Part shown: positions 33,501 through 44,908 of the stretch, in pieces | Layout: each line of letters begins with the position of its first letter | Numbering within the stretch: position 1 is the stretch's first letter | Source: Triplophysa rosa | Taxonomy: Eukaryota > Chordata > Actinopteri > Cypriniformes > Nemacheilidae | Direction of reading: 5' to 3' | NCBI RefSeq assembly: GCF_024868665.1 | Contig: NC_079891.1 | Location: 22,661,399-22,725,398, forward strand | Length of the DNA stretch: 64,000 bases | The notes under the pieces: model-generated | What the model saw: only the letters and a program-made list of their open reading frames with translations | Databases searched by the model: none | Told to the model about the DNA's origin: nothing | Program-made: the position numbers and the translations under genes

Positions 33501-34161
33501 TAGACAGCTACCCATTGCCACACATGGAGGAGATGATGACATTACTGCAAGGTGCGACTGCGTTTTCAACTATAGACTTGGAAAGTGCATACCATCAGGT
33601 ACCTCTTCATGAAGATTGCCGGGACCTCACTGCTTTTCTTACACACGAGGGCCTCTTCAGATTCTGCAGGGTACCTTATGGCTTGGCGTCTGCTCCAGCT
33701 GCATTCCAAAAGATGATGGTCATCATCCTAAAAGGAATCCAGAACGTTGCAAATTATCTGGACGACATCATCGTGTGGGGACGCTCGCTGCAAGAACATG
33801 ATCAAGCGCTAGAGAAGGTGATGCAACGTCTCAAAGATGCTGGGTTGGTGTTGAATGAGTCAAAATGTCAATTCAGAAAACAGAGCTTGAAGTTTCTAGG
33901 CCACATGGTGACGTCGCAGGGTATTCAGTTGGATCAGGAACATCTATCTGCAATAATCGATGCACCTGCACCAACGGATGCTGTTCAGTTGCGTTCTTTG
34001 CTGGGTCTTCTCTCCTGGTACAACAAATTCATTCCTAATTTCGCTTCCGTGGTGATGCCTCTGCGTGAGTGCTTGAGAGATGAGAGTGGATTTCGCTGGT
34101 CTGATGATGCTCAACAAAGCTTGGATGATGTGAAGAAGCTGCTGGTTCACAGTCCTGCGCT
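33413..34161 (+). pseudogene. Gypsy A reverse transcriptase (copy 1, cut by gap)
   Basis: The segment encodes GGIRMCVDLRGPNKAV, STIDLESAYHQVPLHE, FRFCRVPYGLASAPAAFQK and the catalytic NYLDDIIVWG, then the connection region up to KKLLVHSPA, where the N-run begins. Any frame read across the Ns joins unrelated elements and is not real. Confidence 0.85.
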
Positions 34162-34410
34162 NNNNNNNNNNNNNNNNNNNNNNNNNNNNNNNNNNNNNNN
34201 NNNNNNNNNNNNNNNNNNNNNNNNNNNNNNNNNNNNNNNNNNNNNNNNNNNNNNNNNNNNNNNNNNNNNNNNNNNNNNNNNNNNNNNNNNNNNNNNNNNN
34301 NNNNNNNNNNNNNNNNNNNNNNNNNNNNNNNNNNNNNNNNNNNNNNNNNNNNNNNNNNNNNNNNNNNNNNNNNNNNNNNNNNNNNNNNNNNNNNNNNNNN
34401 NNNNNNNNNN
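34162..34410. other. Scaffold gap of 249 N
   Basis: The run of unknown bases joins gypsy A (plus strand, RT) to gypsy B (minus strand, RT). It separates the two copies of the duplicated block. Confidence 1.
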
Positions 34411-34816
34411 CCTCCTTTTTAGTAAGATCAGTCAGCGGGCTGGTGAGGTCCGAATAGTTGGGCACAAACCGTCTGTAATATCCCGCCAGCCCCAGGAACT
34501 GTCTTACCTCCTTTTTGGTCTTGGGACTCGGGCAGGTCGCAACGGCTGCGGTCTTATTAATTTGGGGCCGCACTTGCTCGTGTCCCAAGTGGAAGCCCAG
34601 ATACCTAACCTCCACCCGCCCAACCGCGCACTTCTTCGGGTTGGCCGTGAGACCGGCCGCCCTCAGCACTCCCAAAACTGCCCTCAAGTGTTGGATATGC
34701 CGCTGCCAGTCGTTGCTATAAATGATGATGTCATCCAGATAAGCAGCGGCATATGCCGTATGGGGTCGGAGGATACGGTCCATGAGGCGCTGAAAGGTGG
34801 CCGGCGCTCCGAACAA
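34411..34816 (-). pseudogene. Gypsy B reverse transcriptase, C-terminal part
   Basis: This segment continues the RT after a frameshift near 34,815: FGAPATFQRLMDRIL, the catalytic AYLDDIIIYS, then KEVRQFLGLAGYYRRF and PLTDLTKKE at the gap edge. The YLDD box and the FLGLAGYYRRF connection are typical of Ty3/gypsy. Confidence 0.85.
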
Positions 34817-36525
34817 TCTAACGGAAGCGTCACGAATTGGTGTAACCCGAACGGCGTGGTGAAGGCAGTTTTTTCCTTAGATAATGTCGATAGGGGGATC
34901 TGCCAGTACCCTTTCGTTAAGTCCAATGTCGAATAAAAACGAGCCGTGCCTAGCCGGTCCAGTAACTCGTCGACCCGTGGCATTGGATAGGCATCGAATT
35001 TCGATACCGCGTTCACCTTGCGATAATCCACACAGAATCTGACCGAGCCGTCCGTCTTGGGAACTAAAACTTTCGGGCTCGCCCAGTCACTGTTGGATTC
35101 TTCTATTACCCCCATCTCGAGCATCGCCGCTAATTCCGTCTGAACCACATTTTTCTTGTGCTCAGGTAAACGGTAGGGCCGGCTACGAACTACCACGCCC
35201 GGCACCGTATCGATATGGTGCTGAATGAGTTTCGTGCGTCCCAGTAGGGGCGAGAACACGTCTGCGAATTCCGCCTGCAACCTGGCTATGTCCGTGAGCT
35301 GGGATGGTGAGAGGTGATCTCCCCCCAGAGCCAGAGTGAGTGATTGTGGTTTTATATTCGCTTCTGGTCCCAGATCATCCTCCCCACTAATTACCGTCGC
35401 CAGCATCACGGGTTCCACCTCCTGCCATTTTTTAAGGAGATTGAGGTGGTAAATTTGACGTGCCCCTCTCCTATCTGACCGTATTACTTCATAATCAAGA
35501 TCTCCCACTTGCCGTGTGACCTTAAATGGCCCTTGCCACTTGGCTAGTAATTTGGAACTCGAGGTGGGGAGTAATACAAGCACTTTTTCTCCCGGTGAAA
35601 ATTTCCGGAGGTTGGTTCCCCTGTTATACAGCCGGCTCTGTTTTTCCTGGGCCTGTAACAAATTCTCCATAGATAGCCGCCCCAGTGTATGGAGTTTTGT
35701 TCTCAGGTCCAGGACATGTTGAATTTCATTCTTGCTGTTGGAGGGTCCGTCCTCCCAAGTCTCTCTCAGGACGTCCAAAACCCCTCGGGGCTGGTGTCCA
35801 AAGAGAAGCTCGAAGGGGGAAAACCCTGTGGAGGCTTGCGGGACCTCTCGCACAGCGAATAAGAGGGGTTCTAACCATTTATCCCAATTTTTGGCGTCCT
35901 CGTTTACGAACTTACGAATCATGGTTTTCAACGTGCGATTAAACCGTTCTACCAACCCGTCTGTTTGAGGGTGAAAGACGCTGGTACGGACCGATTTAAT
36001 GCCCAATAACTCATACAGCTCGCGTATCGTGCGTGACATGAACGCCGTGCCTTGATCCGTGAGGATCTCCCGGGGGATCCCCACGCGGGAGATGACGCGA
36101 AACAGTGCCTCCGCCACACTCTTAGCAGAGATGCTGTGGAGCGGCACTGCCTCGGGATATCGGGTTGCATAATCCACTAAGACTAATGCAAATCGATGTC
36201 CTCTCGCTGACCGCTCCAATGGCCCGATTAGGTCCATACCAATTCTATCGAAGGGGACCTGCATTAGCGGTAAAGGGCGCAATGGCGCTTTTGGGGAGGC
36301 CGGAGGGTTTACCAGCTGACATTCACGACACGAGGCGCACCACCTGCGTACGTTCTCGTGAATGCCCGGCCAAAAAAATCGGGCCATGAGGCGGTTTAGT
36401 GTCGAGTTTTGTCCTAAATGCCCCGCCATAGGATTACAATGTGCCGCCTGGAAAAGCATTTCCCGGCGGCCCCGTGGTACCAACAACTGGGTTGTATCTT
36501 CCTTTGTTTGAGCGTCTTGGGTCAC
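34817..36525 (-). pseudogene. Gypsy B integrase followed by RT N-terminus
   Basis: The long open frame encodes first the integrase: an H2C2 zinc finger (H...NPMAGHLGQ ... CASCREC), the DDE core with MDLIGPLE, ILTDQGTAFMS and VRTSVFHPQTDGLVERFNRT, and a GPY-like C-terminus (KWQGPFKVTRQVGDLDYEV). Only then comes RT with GVIEESNSDWASPKVLVPK, VRFCVDYRKVN and STLDLTKGYWQIPL. The frame is joined to the protease frame through one TGA (36,526-36,528). Order and continuity are clear in the sequence. Confidence 0.92.
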
Positions 36526-36528
36526 TCA

Positions 36529-37065
36529 ATACAACCGGTCTTTTATAACTGCAAAATAAGGATAGGAGCGCGGTCGGGCAGGTTGGAGAGGTTGACCGTC
36601 CACATAGCGAACCTGTTCCCAGGCGAACTTGAGTGATTCTTCCCGGGATTGTTCCAAGGGAAAGTCATCGCGTTCCGAGAGGATTCGCCCCTTGGATCCG
36701 CTCGCTTCCCCTGTAACAGCCTCTCCTGCCTGCACGAGCGCGCCGACTCCCTGTGCCTCTGGACCCCAAGCGACACCCGCACATAAGCACTCCAATAATT
36801 CCGCGAATGCAGGCCAATTAGTTCCCAAGATCAGCGGGTGTCGGAGGTGTGGGTTAACCGCCACCTCAACTCTATGCTTTTCTCTCCTGAATTGAATAAG
36901 GACGGGGATTAAAGGATATCTCACCACATCCCCGTGTACACACCGTACCCGAACCATGCGGCTATTATCCAATGCCCCGGGTCGAACCAGGCTTTGGTGG
37001 ATGGAGGTCTGGTTACAACCGGAATCCACCAGAGCCGGGTATGTACCCCCCCGATACTCACAGGA
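36529..37065 (-). pseudogene. Gypsy B protease
   Basis: The aspartic-protease site is PALVDSGCNQTSI, followed by a hydrophobic strand with HPLILGTNW. A linker ends in PYFAVIKDRLY directly before the TGA at 36,526. The frame shifts against gag in a run of seven G (near 37,050 on the complement), so gag and protease are not continuous. Confidence 0.8.
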
Positions 37066-38180
37066 ATTTGGTACCCTCCATTCTGACCGGGGGCAGCCTG
37101 CGGCGTGTCGGGAACCCGGACCATCGTCCCGATTTCCATCACTGGGCACCGATCGACCCAATGGTCCGGGTCTCCGCATCGCCAACAGGCCGGCCCAGGC
37201 GTCTCCGCCACCCGAGTGGTGGGAAGTGGAGCATGCGAAGGGCGCGGAGAGAGGGTGGACCCATGGCCGTCCTGGAATCCCCGGGGCAGAGCACGATACC
37301 CGCTCGTGTAGTCCCCGGGCTGGGGAAACCGTCGTCGAGGCGGCACTCGTGGTGGACCGGGGGGACGGGACCTAGGAGCAGGGACAGGACGAGGAGAGGG
37401 AGAGAAAAAAGAGGGAGAGAGAGGAACAGCCTCCTGAGAGGAGAGAGAGACAGCCGGAAGGGGTTCGCCAACCCCGGGGCACACCACCATCTGGTCTTCC
37501 GCCAGCTGGATGGCTGAGTCCAGCGACGTCGGGCGGTGGCACTGGACCCACTCGGCCGTTCTCTTGGGAAGCCGAGCGATGAACTGCTCCAGCACCACGC
37601 GGTCGATGATGTCCTCGACGTCACCGTTCCCAGCCAGCAGCTATTTGCGGCAGGAATCCCGGAGCTGGTGGGCCATCACGAAGGGACGGCCGCTTTCGCC
37701 CAGCCCCAGCGTCCGGAATCGCTGACGATGCTCCTCTGGGCTACGGCCGACCCTCTGTAGGATGGCCCTCTTCAGGTCGTCGAAGACCAGGAGGTTCTGG
37801 ACGGGCAGTGGCCGGGCCGCCAGCTGCGCTTCCCCCGACAGCAACGGCAGGAGTCGCCTCGCCCAATCCTCCGGGGGCCAGCCGCTAGTCTCCGCCGTTT
37901 TCTCGAAGAGGTCGAGGAACGCCTCCGGGTCATCCTCCGGCCCCATCTTCGACAGCGGCAGGAACGCGGCGGTAGTCACGGGTGCGGACGCCTCTGCCCG
38001 AACCCCCTGGCCCATCCAGCTCCGGAAGCTCTCGCGGTCCTCTCGCTGAGCCTGGAAGATGGTCTGGAAGCGGAGCTCGTGGTCACTCCGAAGGTCCAGC
38101 AGCGCCTGGTGTTGTTCGCGGTGGAGGACCGCGAGAGATGCGATGATGTCCGCAAACGGCGTGCCTGATGCTGCCTGCAT
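37066..38180 (-). pseudogene. Gypsy B Gag with SCAN-type capsid
   Basis: ATG at 38,180 starts MQAASGTPFADIIASLAVLH. The capsid part includes QRFRTLGLGESGRPFVMAHQ and LRDSCRK, then an in-frame TAG (37,641-37,643), and goes on as DVEDIIDRVVLEQFIARLP and TAEWVQCHRPTSLDSAIQLAE, matching the five-helix SCAN fold. A Pro/Ser-rich linker and one zinc knuckle, CWRCGDPDHWVDRC, follow. SCAN domains of vertebrate zinc-finger proteins are known to derive from this type of capsid. Confidence 0.85.
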
Positions 38181-38224
38181 GATGGCGGTGTCCCTCCTAC
38201 CTCCTTCCCGGGTTTCGGCACCAG

Positions 38225-38603
38225 TGTAGCGGGTTCGCTAGGGTAAGGAAGGAAGAGGACGAGGTTGGCGAGTCTGACACGAACTTTTATTCCACACGAA
38301 ACAACAAAAATTAAAGTAAACAGCACATAAATCCACGGCTTTTCCTTCAGCCTGGTTTCAGACGATCCACGTCTAAGAAAGTCCTCCGTTCTCTCCCGAG
38401 AGGTTTGGTAACGTGGCAGTCCTAGTCTCATCTATCTCTCTCTCCCGATTGTGCCTTCCTCGGGTGTTTATATTGTCTCCCCGCGCCCTTACTGGAACGA
38501 GAGACAGGTGTTGGCTGTTTGCAATTACTCCACTCACTTACCGCTCGTCTCCTAGCTCTCTCTCCTGCCGCATCCCTCGCTACACCACGCCCCCCTCGCC
38601 ACA
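38225..38603 (-). mobile_element. LTR of gypsy B attached to its interior
   Basis: This is the 5' LTR of the minus-strand element: it is next to the primer binding site (TGGTGCCGAAACCCGGGA on the complement). The outer side carries ctcac at 38,604-38,608, the same 5-bp target as at the lone LTR. Confidence 0.9.
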
Positions 38604-39050
38604 CTCACTCTCTACTATCACACATTTGGCAGCACAACACTGTTCTCCTCAACATTTACCCATGATCATACTATCATCAAAGACTCTTTGGCATTCCTCA
38701 ACATAACGGATGTGCTCTATACAGTAAAAACACAGTTACAACAACCAGAGAAAGAGATAACAAACACTGTAGAATCAAGAGCTCAACTAAAGCAAACACT
38801 CATCAACATAATGGTGACTTCAAATGACAAACCAGTCAAAACCTCTAAGCTCACAGTACAATAGTTAGATTACAGTTTGAGCACACAGTGAGTTTGCTGT
38901 GAGGTTACATTTTGACCTCATCATGAGTATTCTGAAAGCTCATGGTGACATCATTGTGAGATCACTGTGACATCATCGTGTTGACTGGGAATGTTTGTAA
39001 CACTGTTAATAAATGGGACTGGACAATAATTCATACAGTAGACATCTGAC

Positions 39051-39602
39051 CTTGACCAGCGTGGTGTTGGTACATCGGAGAGCCCAATCTGAACCTCCTG
39101 TTTCCTCTGGAGCTGGATGACTCCTTAAACTAGTGTCGCTCATCAATGTACCCAGACTCCCATTGACACGCTGCAAACATGACCGCAAAGCACAAGAAAC
39201 CCTGCCCTGTAATGGTACAAGTGCATAATTTAAAAAAGCTCCTCGTTCTGACAATATTTAATTAGATGAAACTTCTATTTGGAAAAGTGCAACTAGTACA
39301 ATTCTAATTTTAACAAAGATGTATAATGTACATACACGTGGTGACACCAAGTGAGACGTGCAGGGTTTATCATAAACATTCACTTTTCAGAGAACCATAA
39401 CATTGACACAATATCAGGAGACATTCTAGAACCACTCATTGCATATTTTTACCTCTCTCTCGTGATATCCTGTGCTTGAGCTACTTTGCCTTTGTGAGTT
39501 TAGCTTCAGTCGGCTCTGATACCACAGCTGTGCCTGTTCCAGAGCCTGCAGTCCAGCCCACAGGCTGTCCTTTTCTCTTTCCAAATCTTGCCGTCTCTTG
39601 AG
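39051..39602 (-). pseudogene. Two consecutive exons, possibly SAPCD-like (copy 2)
   Basis: Exon a is 39,453-39,602 and exon b 39,051-39,206, with open frames and the same splice sites as copy 1. I saw no difference in the encoded residues between copies, as expected for two alleles of one locus. Confidence 0.4.
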
Positions 39603-40051
39603 CTAAGAGACACAGGTGAACTGTAAGTGCGACATCTTTATGTAGTCTAACTGATTAGCAACTGACTCAAAATAATCCAGAACACAATAACCAATTTGTG
39701 AAATAATTCTTTGTATTCTGGGCAGAGGTTGAATTGTAAAGAAAATCGAAGGGGCTGTTGTGATCCAGTTTGGTGATTTTCAGTTTTATACAGTAGGTGG
39801 TGCTGTTAATCTTCTGAAAAAGTGAAGAGTTTACAGATCCAAAGCAAGAAAATTGCTTTTGATCATCTTTCTAAATCCGATCTGGTCGAAGTCTAGCCTT
39901 ACTACATGATATAGCAAACCGTCTCCCAGATTATTTCTGGCTCCGCACCAGCCGTCCAACCTGCGAACAGAGGGCGGGCTGAGAGCCGTGACGTAGACGC
40001 TAAGCGCCTAATTTAAGATTGTAGTTAGGGAAATCTAAAACGACAGCGGAC

Positions 40052-40266
40052 ATGGAGACACGGGATGCTATTCGCTCTGTTGTGGAGAATATTCCCGGCA
40101 TTTGCCAACTGAAGCCCGAACAAGAAGAGTGTTTGGTTCACATTTTGAATGGAGGTTGGCCCTACTCCCGACAGGTTTTGGGAAAAGTTTAATTTATCAA
40201 CTGTTACCGATCGTCAGCGAGAAACTGGGGAGGCCAAAGTCCGGCAAGGCGATAATTGTGATTTAA
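40052..40266 (+). pseudogene. RecQ-like helicase fragment (copy 2)
   Basis: Same content and same frameshift as 31,336-31,550, ending at the same TAA. It is followed by the gypsy A target site aagtc at 40,297-40,301. Confidence 0.6.
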
Positions 40267-40897
40267 CCCACCTCGGTGACACTGCTCCGTGATGGCAAGT
40301 CTGTGATGTTGTTACATTAATGTACCGCTAGGTGGCACTTGATCTACTTGAGTTGCATAGAGATGCAGAGAGAGAAGAGAGAAGGAGAAGTTGAGATATG
40401 CTGAGCTGGTATGCATGTGATCCTGAATGTGATAGCCGTGAATAAATATAGCAGGCTCACCGGGACAAGGCAAAAAAGGATTGGGAAATGGAGCACTTAC
40501 TGAAGCCATCCTCAGAAAATGTTGTAAAAAACGTCCTCGTCGCCAATTTTGTTATGTCTTAATGTAGACAAGAAGCTGGAGGCTGTAGATTCCTTTCAGT
40601 AACTTTATTCACGGCTATCACATTCAGGATCACATGCATACCAGCTCAGCATATCTCAACTTCTCCTTCTCTCTGAATGAACTGTTGTTTATATTTGGGT
40701 CAGTTCTGCTTTATTTGTTTAGTTTTTGGCTGACATGCAGCATTGCTTTGGCTTGCTTGTGGCCCAAACCTGGCAAACAGGAGCGGTCCACCCAAGTGCC
40801 ATCATTCCATGCGGTATGTGGGCCAGATGAGGGGTTATGGGGAGTAAGGTGTGGGCCGGATTTGGGCCGCAACGATTTGCTGGTTTGGTTGCTATCT

Positions 40898-41516
40898 GGG
40901 GAAGGTCAGAGATTGTTTTATATACTGCCCAATACCAGTGACGATCTAGCTGATGCTATTACGGCTTTGGAACAACACTTCATTCCGAAAAGAAATGTGG
41001 TCGTGGAAAGACATGCTTTCAGGAAACGCATACAGAGGATAGATGAAAGATAGTACGATACATTGCTGCATTAAGAGATTTAGCGACTACTTGTGAATTT
41101 GCTGACAATCTTGACGATATGTTGCGTGATCAACTTGTTGAAAATATTGCTAACCCTCGCATTAGTGAAAGATTATTAGTGGAATCTAAATTGACACTGG
41201 AGACTGCAATTACAATTGCCACACAGCTAGAGACCGCTGATGCTCAGGCGAAATCGTTGGCTACGAGTAACTTAGCTCCAGTTCAAGCTGTACATGCCAC
41301 TCCTGCTTCTGGACGACAGCGTCCTAAGGCAAAAATTAAAGCACGTACCTCATGAAAACAACCTGCTTCTGCTCCGTCAGCTCGAACATGCTTTCGCTGT
41401 GGCTCTGCTGGACATCTTGCAAATGCGCAGAACTGCCCCGCTGCATCTGCTAAATGTAAGAATTGCAATAAGATTGGACATTTTTCACGAGTCTGCCGTT
41501 CTGCTCCTACTCATTC
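40898..41516 (+). pseudogene. Gypsy A Gag (copy 2)
   Basis: The same capsid and two zinc knuckles as copy 1, with the same frameshift near 41,046 and the same TGA at 41,353-41,355 before the knuckles. One coding difference (Phe to Leu in the segment before the zinc knuckles) is visible. Confidence 0.8.
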
Positions 41517-41517
41517 A

Positions 41518-42216
41518 GTGCATTCAGTTAAATTGCCAGAGGTCTGTATTTTCGATCTGCCTGGAGCGACTGATCGTCTGATGTGTGAAGTGACCGTACA
41601 TGCCTCACCTACTGCTACCCCTGTGTCTCTTCAACTTACTGTGGACTCTGGTTCGTCTGTGTCCATCCTGCCGAAACAACTGTATGAACAGCATTTTCGC
41701 ACTGTGCCGTTGCAAGCCCCTGCTGCCCGTTTAGTTACTTACTTACAAGAGCCGATTTCAGTACTAGGATGTTTATCTGCTATGGTCACTAAATATGGCA
41801 TCACCTGTCCTGCACACTTCTTCATTGTCGACACTGGCACTGCTTTGCTAGGCATGGATCTGATTAAGGGACCTCAGCTGCAATTTACTGGACACACTGT
41901 GCTGCCGTCGGCACAATCCGCTCCAGTCTGTGCTCTCTCCACTTCTCCATCACAGCGTGCTGCATTAGGCTGTGTGAACAACTTCACGCACAAGGTGAAC
42001 ATTTCTGACTCTGTACCCCCTGTCAGATGCAAATTGCGTCGCTTACCTTTCTCCATGAGAGATGCTGTTTCCGCAGAACTGGAACGTCTCTTACAGGCTG
42101 GTGTGATTGAACGGATTGATTCTTCTCCATGGGTTTCTCCGATTGTTGTGGTCCAAAAGAAAACGGGGGGATCCGCATGTGTGTGGACTTGCGAGGGCCC
42201 AACAAGGCAGTTTTAG
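41518..42216 (+). pseudogene. Gypsy A protease (copy 2)
   Basis: The active site LTVDSGSSVSILP and LLGMDLIKG are intact. There are Thr/Met and Pro/Ser differences relative to copy 1. The frame is lost at the same A/G run, so the break is shared by both copies. Confidence 0.8.
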
Positions 42217-43526
42217 TAGACAGCTACCCATTGCCACACATGGAGGAGATGATGACATTACTGCAAGGTGCGACTGCGTTTTCAACTATAGACTTGGAAA
42301 GTGCATACCATCAGGTACCTCTTCATGAAGATTGCCGGGACCTCACTGCTTTTCTTACACACGAGGGCCTCTTCAGATTCTGCAGGGTACCTTATGGCTT
42401 GGCGTCTGCTCCAGCTGCATTCCAAAAGATGATGGTCATCATCCTAAAAGGAATCCAGAACGTTGCAAATTATCTGGACGACATCATCGTGTGGGGACGC
42501 TCGCTGCAAGAACATGATCAAGTGGTAGAGAAGGTGATGCAACGTCTCAAAGATGCTGGGTTGGTGTTGAATGAGTCAAAATGTCAATTCAGAAAACAGA
42601 GCTTGAAGTTTCTAGGCCACATGGTGACGTCGCAGAGTATTCAGTTGGATCAGGAACATCTATCTGCAATAATCGATGCACCTGCACTAACAGATGATGT
42701 TCAGTTGCGTTCTTTGCTGGGTCTTCTCTCCTGGTACAACAAATTCATTCCTAATTTCGCTTCTGTGGTGATGCCTCTGCGTGAGTGCTTGAGAGATGAG
42801 AGTGGATTTCGCTGGTTTGATGATGCTCAACAAAGCTTGGATGTTGTGAAGAATCTGCTGATTCACAGTCCTGCGCTCATACTGTTTGACCCGGAGATGC
42901 CGGTGGTCATTTCTACTGATGCGTATGCATATGGACTAGGTGCTGTCTTCGCTCAAATTGGCACTGATGGTCAAGAACATACTGTCGCTTTTGCATCCAG
43001 AACACTGTCCTCAGCTGAACAGAAATACTCCACTGTTGAAAAGGAGGCTCTGGCGTGTGTCTGGGCGGTGGAAAAATGGAGAACGTACTTGTGGGGTCGC
43101 AGATTTACGTTGCGGACTGACCATCAAGCATTAACGACACTGCTGACCACAAAAGGGACTGATAGAGCTGGTATGCGTATTGCTCGGTGGGCTGCTCGGT
43201 TTCTCTGTTTCGACTACATAGTTGAGTATCGTGCTGGATCTGAGAACTACACTGCAGATTGTTTATCCCGCTTGCCCTTGCCTCTTCCTTTGGATGTTGA
43301 GTCGGATACAGAACCCGAGTTTGTTGCTTTACTGTCTTCTGGTCCGATTGCCATATCCCAGGAAGAGTTTGCTACTGCCTCTGCTCACTGTTCTGAACTC
43401 TCTGCGTTGCGCGCACAAATTGCGAGTGGATGGCCTTCATCTTCCACTGCTGTGGATCCTGTGATTCGTCCGTACTACAAGCTCCGACATGAGTTCAGTG
43501 TGCAAGCTGAGTTTGTGTTTAGATGA
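42129..43526 (+). pseudogene. Gypsy A RT and RNase H (copy 2)
   Basis: RT runs to about 42,880 with the YLDD box at NYLDDIIVWG. RNase H follows with VVISTDAYAYGLGAVF, KYSTVEKEALACVWAVEKW and LRTDHQAL. The frame ends at a TGA (43,524-43,526) in the tether to integrase, and the same frame continues beyond it into integrase. Confidence 0.88.
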
Positions 43527-44482
43527 TCTAGACTGGTTGTGCCTGGAAAATTGCGTGAGTCATTGTTCCGTATTGCATATGAGGGTCATCAGGGAATTGT
43601 GAGAACGAAGCAACGCCTGCGTGAGATGTATTGGTGGCCAAACATGGACACATTTGTGACGGAGAAAATTGCTGCCTGTCAGTTATGTCTTTCTCTGGAC
43701 AAAACTACGAAAGCCTCTGCTGTTCCACTCCAGCCTGTTCCTTTACCTTCTGCACCGTGGGAAAAACTGGCGATTGACATTGTGGGTCCTTTCGAGACTG
43801 CTGTGTGGGACTGTCGATATGCTCTGACACTCACTGACTATTACTGTATAGTAAGTGGCCTGAGGTAGCCTTTACTGCGTCTGTTGCAACAAAACAGGTG
43901 ACTGCATTTCTTACCTCTGTCTTCAGTAGACACGGCAACCCGACCACTCTGGTCAATGATAATGGGCCTCAGTTCACTTCCCCTGAGTTTGCTGAGTTCC
44001 TGAAAGAGAGACATATTAAGCACATACGCACTTCAGTGTATCATCCTTCTGCAAATGGTGCTATTGAACGCTTTCACAGAGTCCTTATAAGTACAATCCA
44101 ATCAGCGATCCTACAATCCGCACCATGGAAATCAACAGTGACTGACTTCCTGCAGATTTACCACGCTACACCTCATGCTGTAACAGGTATTTCCCCATTC
44201 GAATTGCTTCATGGAAGGGAAATGCGTACCCGTCTCAATGTCCTGAAACCTTCACCTTCTGGTCATGAGCCGACACCACTGCAGAAGCGTGTTTCCTCAC
44301 GTCAGGATGTCATGAAATCTCACTTTGACCACAAGCATCGTGTGCGACATTTCTCTTTTCGACCAGGGAATAAAGTGCGCATTAAAAAGTCTGTACATGT
44401 ACCAAAAGCTTATCCAAAGTTCACTCCTCCAATTGAGGTCAGGAAAAAAGTTGGTCCTTACACTTACCTCTTGGATGATTGA
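43527..44482 (+). pseudogene. Gypsy A integrase (copy 2)
   Basis: An H2C2 zinc-binding domain (H-x3-H in AYEGHQGIVRTKQRL, CQLC) precedes the DDE core with KLAIDIVGPFE, LVNDNGPQFTSPEFAEF and SVYHPSANGAIERFHR. A short insertion near 43,848-43,855 shifts the frame within the core. The C-terminus is basic. This copy is inactive. Confidence 0.85.
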
Positions 44483-44908
44483 AAAAAAGTGGCATGCATC
44501 GTGTCTTGCACCCGTGCCAACTAGAGAGCTGGATAATGGAAGGACGGCCAATGCTGAAAACGTGATGCCCTCTCATGTTCCATTATCTGGAAATTCAGTG
44601 TCTTCTGATGCTGGTCCAAGAGAACAACGTCAAAGACGTGAGCCCGGTTGGCTAAAGGATTATGTTATTAGTCACAGAAATTGACATGGACTTTTGCACA
44701 CACATCATACACTTACATGAAAGTGAAGTGCTGAATAGTAATTGAGTAGTTGGTTCATTACTTTAAATGCTCTTTTGTATTCATTTCAGGTGTTGCTTCA
44801 TGTGATTCATTATGTGTGACATTGTTGATGCATGGCAGATTTGCTGTTCTTGATTCTGTTTCATGTTTCTTATTGGTTACAGGAGCATCATTTAACTAAA
44901 AGGGATTA

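Larger units (their letters stand above)
29509..34161. repeat. Duplicated block, copy 1 (offset 8,716 bp)
   Basis: Every landmark in this block recurs 8,716 bp to the right: LTR, long inverted arm, two exons, RecQ-like piece, inverted gypsy leader, and gag to RT. Copy 1 ends at the N-run (34,162). The first 3 kb or so looks almost identical, while the mismatches I noticed cluster in the last 700-1,000 bp. Confidence 0.95.
31586..34161 (+). mobile_element. Mag-type Ty3/gypsy A, copy 1, cut by the scaffold gap
   Basis: The element starts with TGTGATGTTGTTACATT at 31,586 after the 5-bp duplication aagtc. A plus-strand LTR piece (31,586-31,730) is followed by an inverted block (31,731-31,961: gag start, primer binding site, LTR 3' part), the 220-bp repeat, then gag, protease and RT up to the N-run. 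The same arrangement recurs in copy 2, so the inversion predates the duplication or allele split. Confidence 0.85.
34411..38224 (-). mobile_element. Gmr1-like Ty3/gypsy B interior, 3' end lost in gap
   Basis: Reading right to left: primer binding site next to the LTR (38,206-38,223), gag with a SCAN-type capsid and one CCHC knuckle, protease, integrase, then reverse transcriptase. Integrase before RT is the reverse of the usual gypsy order and marks the Gmr1-like group. The RNase H region and 3' LTR are beyond the gap. Stops and frameshifts are few, suggesting a fairly young copy. Confidence 0.9.
38225..42877. repeat. Duplicated block, copy 2
   Basis: This is the second occurrence of 29,509-34,161. 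It contains the right inverted arm (38,604-38,989), both exons, the RecQ-like piece, and gypsy A, which here continues beyond the copy-1 break to its 3' LTR. Confidence 0.95.

Noticed and set aside
33413..34936. Long plus-strand frame running through the N gap, and the minus frame 33,944-34,816
   Set aside because: Both frames cross 249 unknown bases and join a plus-strand gypsy A with antisense gypsy B (or the reverse). They are chimeras of the gap.
35516..37725. Several plus-strand frames opposite gypsy B pol and gag
   Set aside because: All are antisense to clear integrase, protease and Gag coding on the minus strand.
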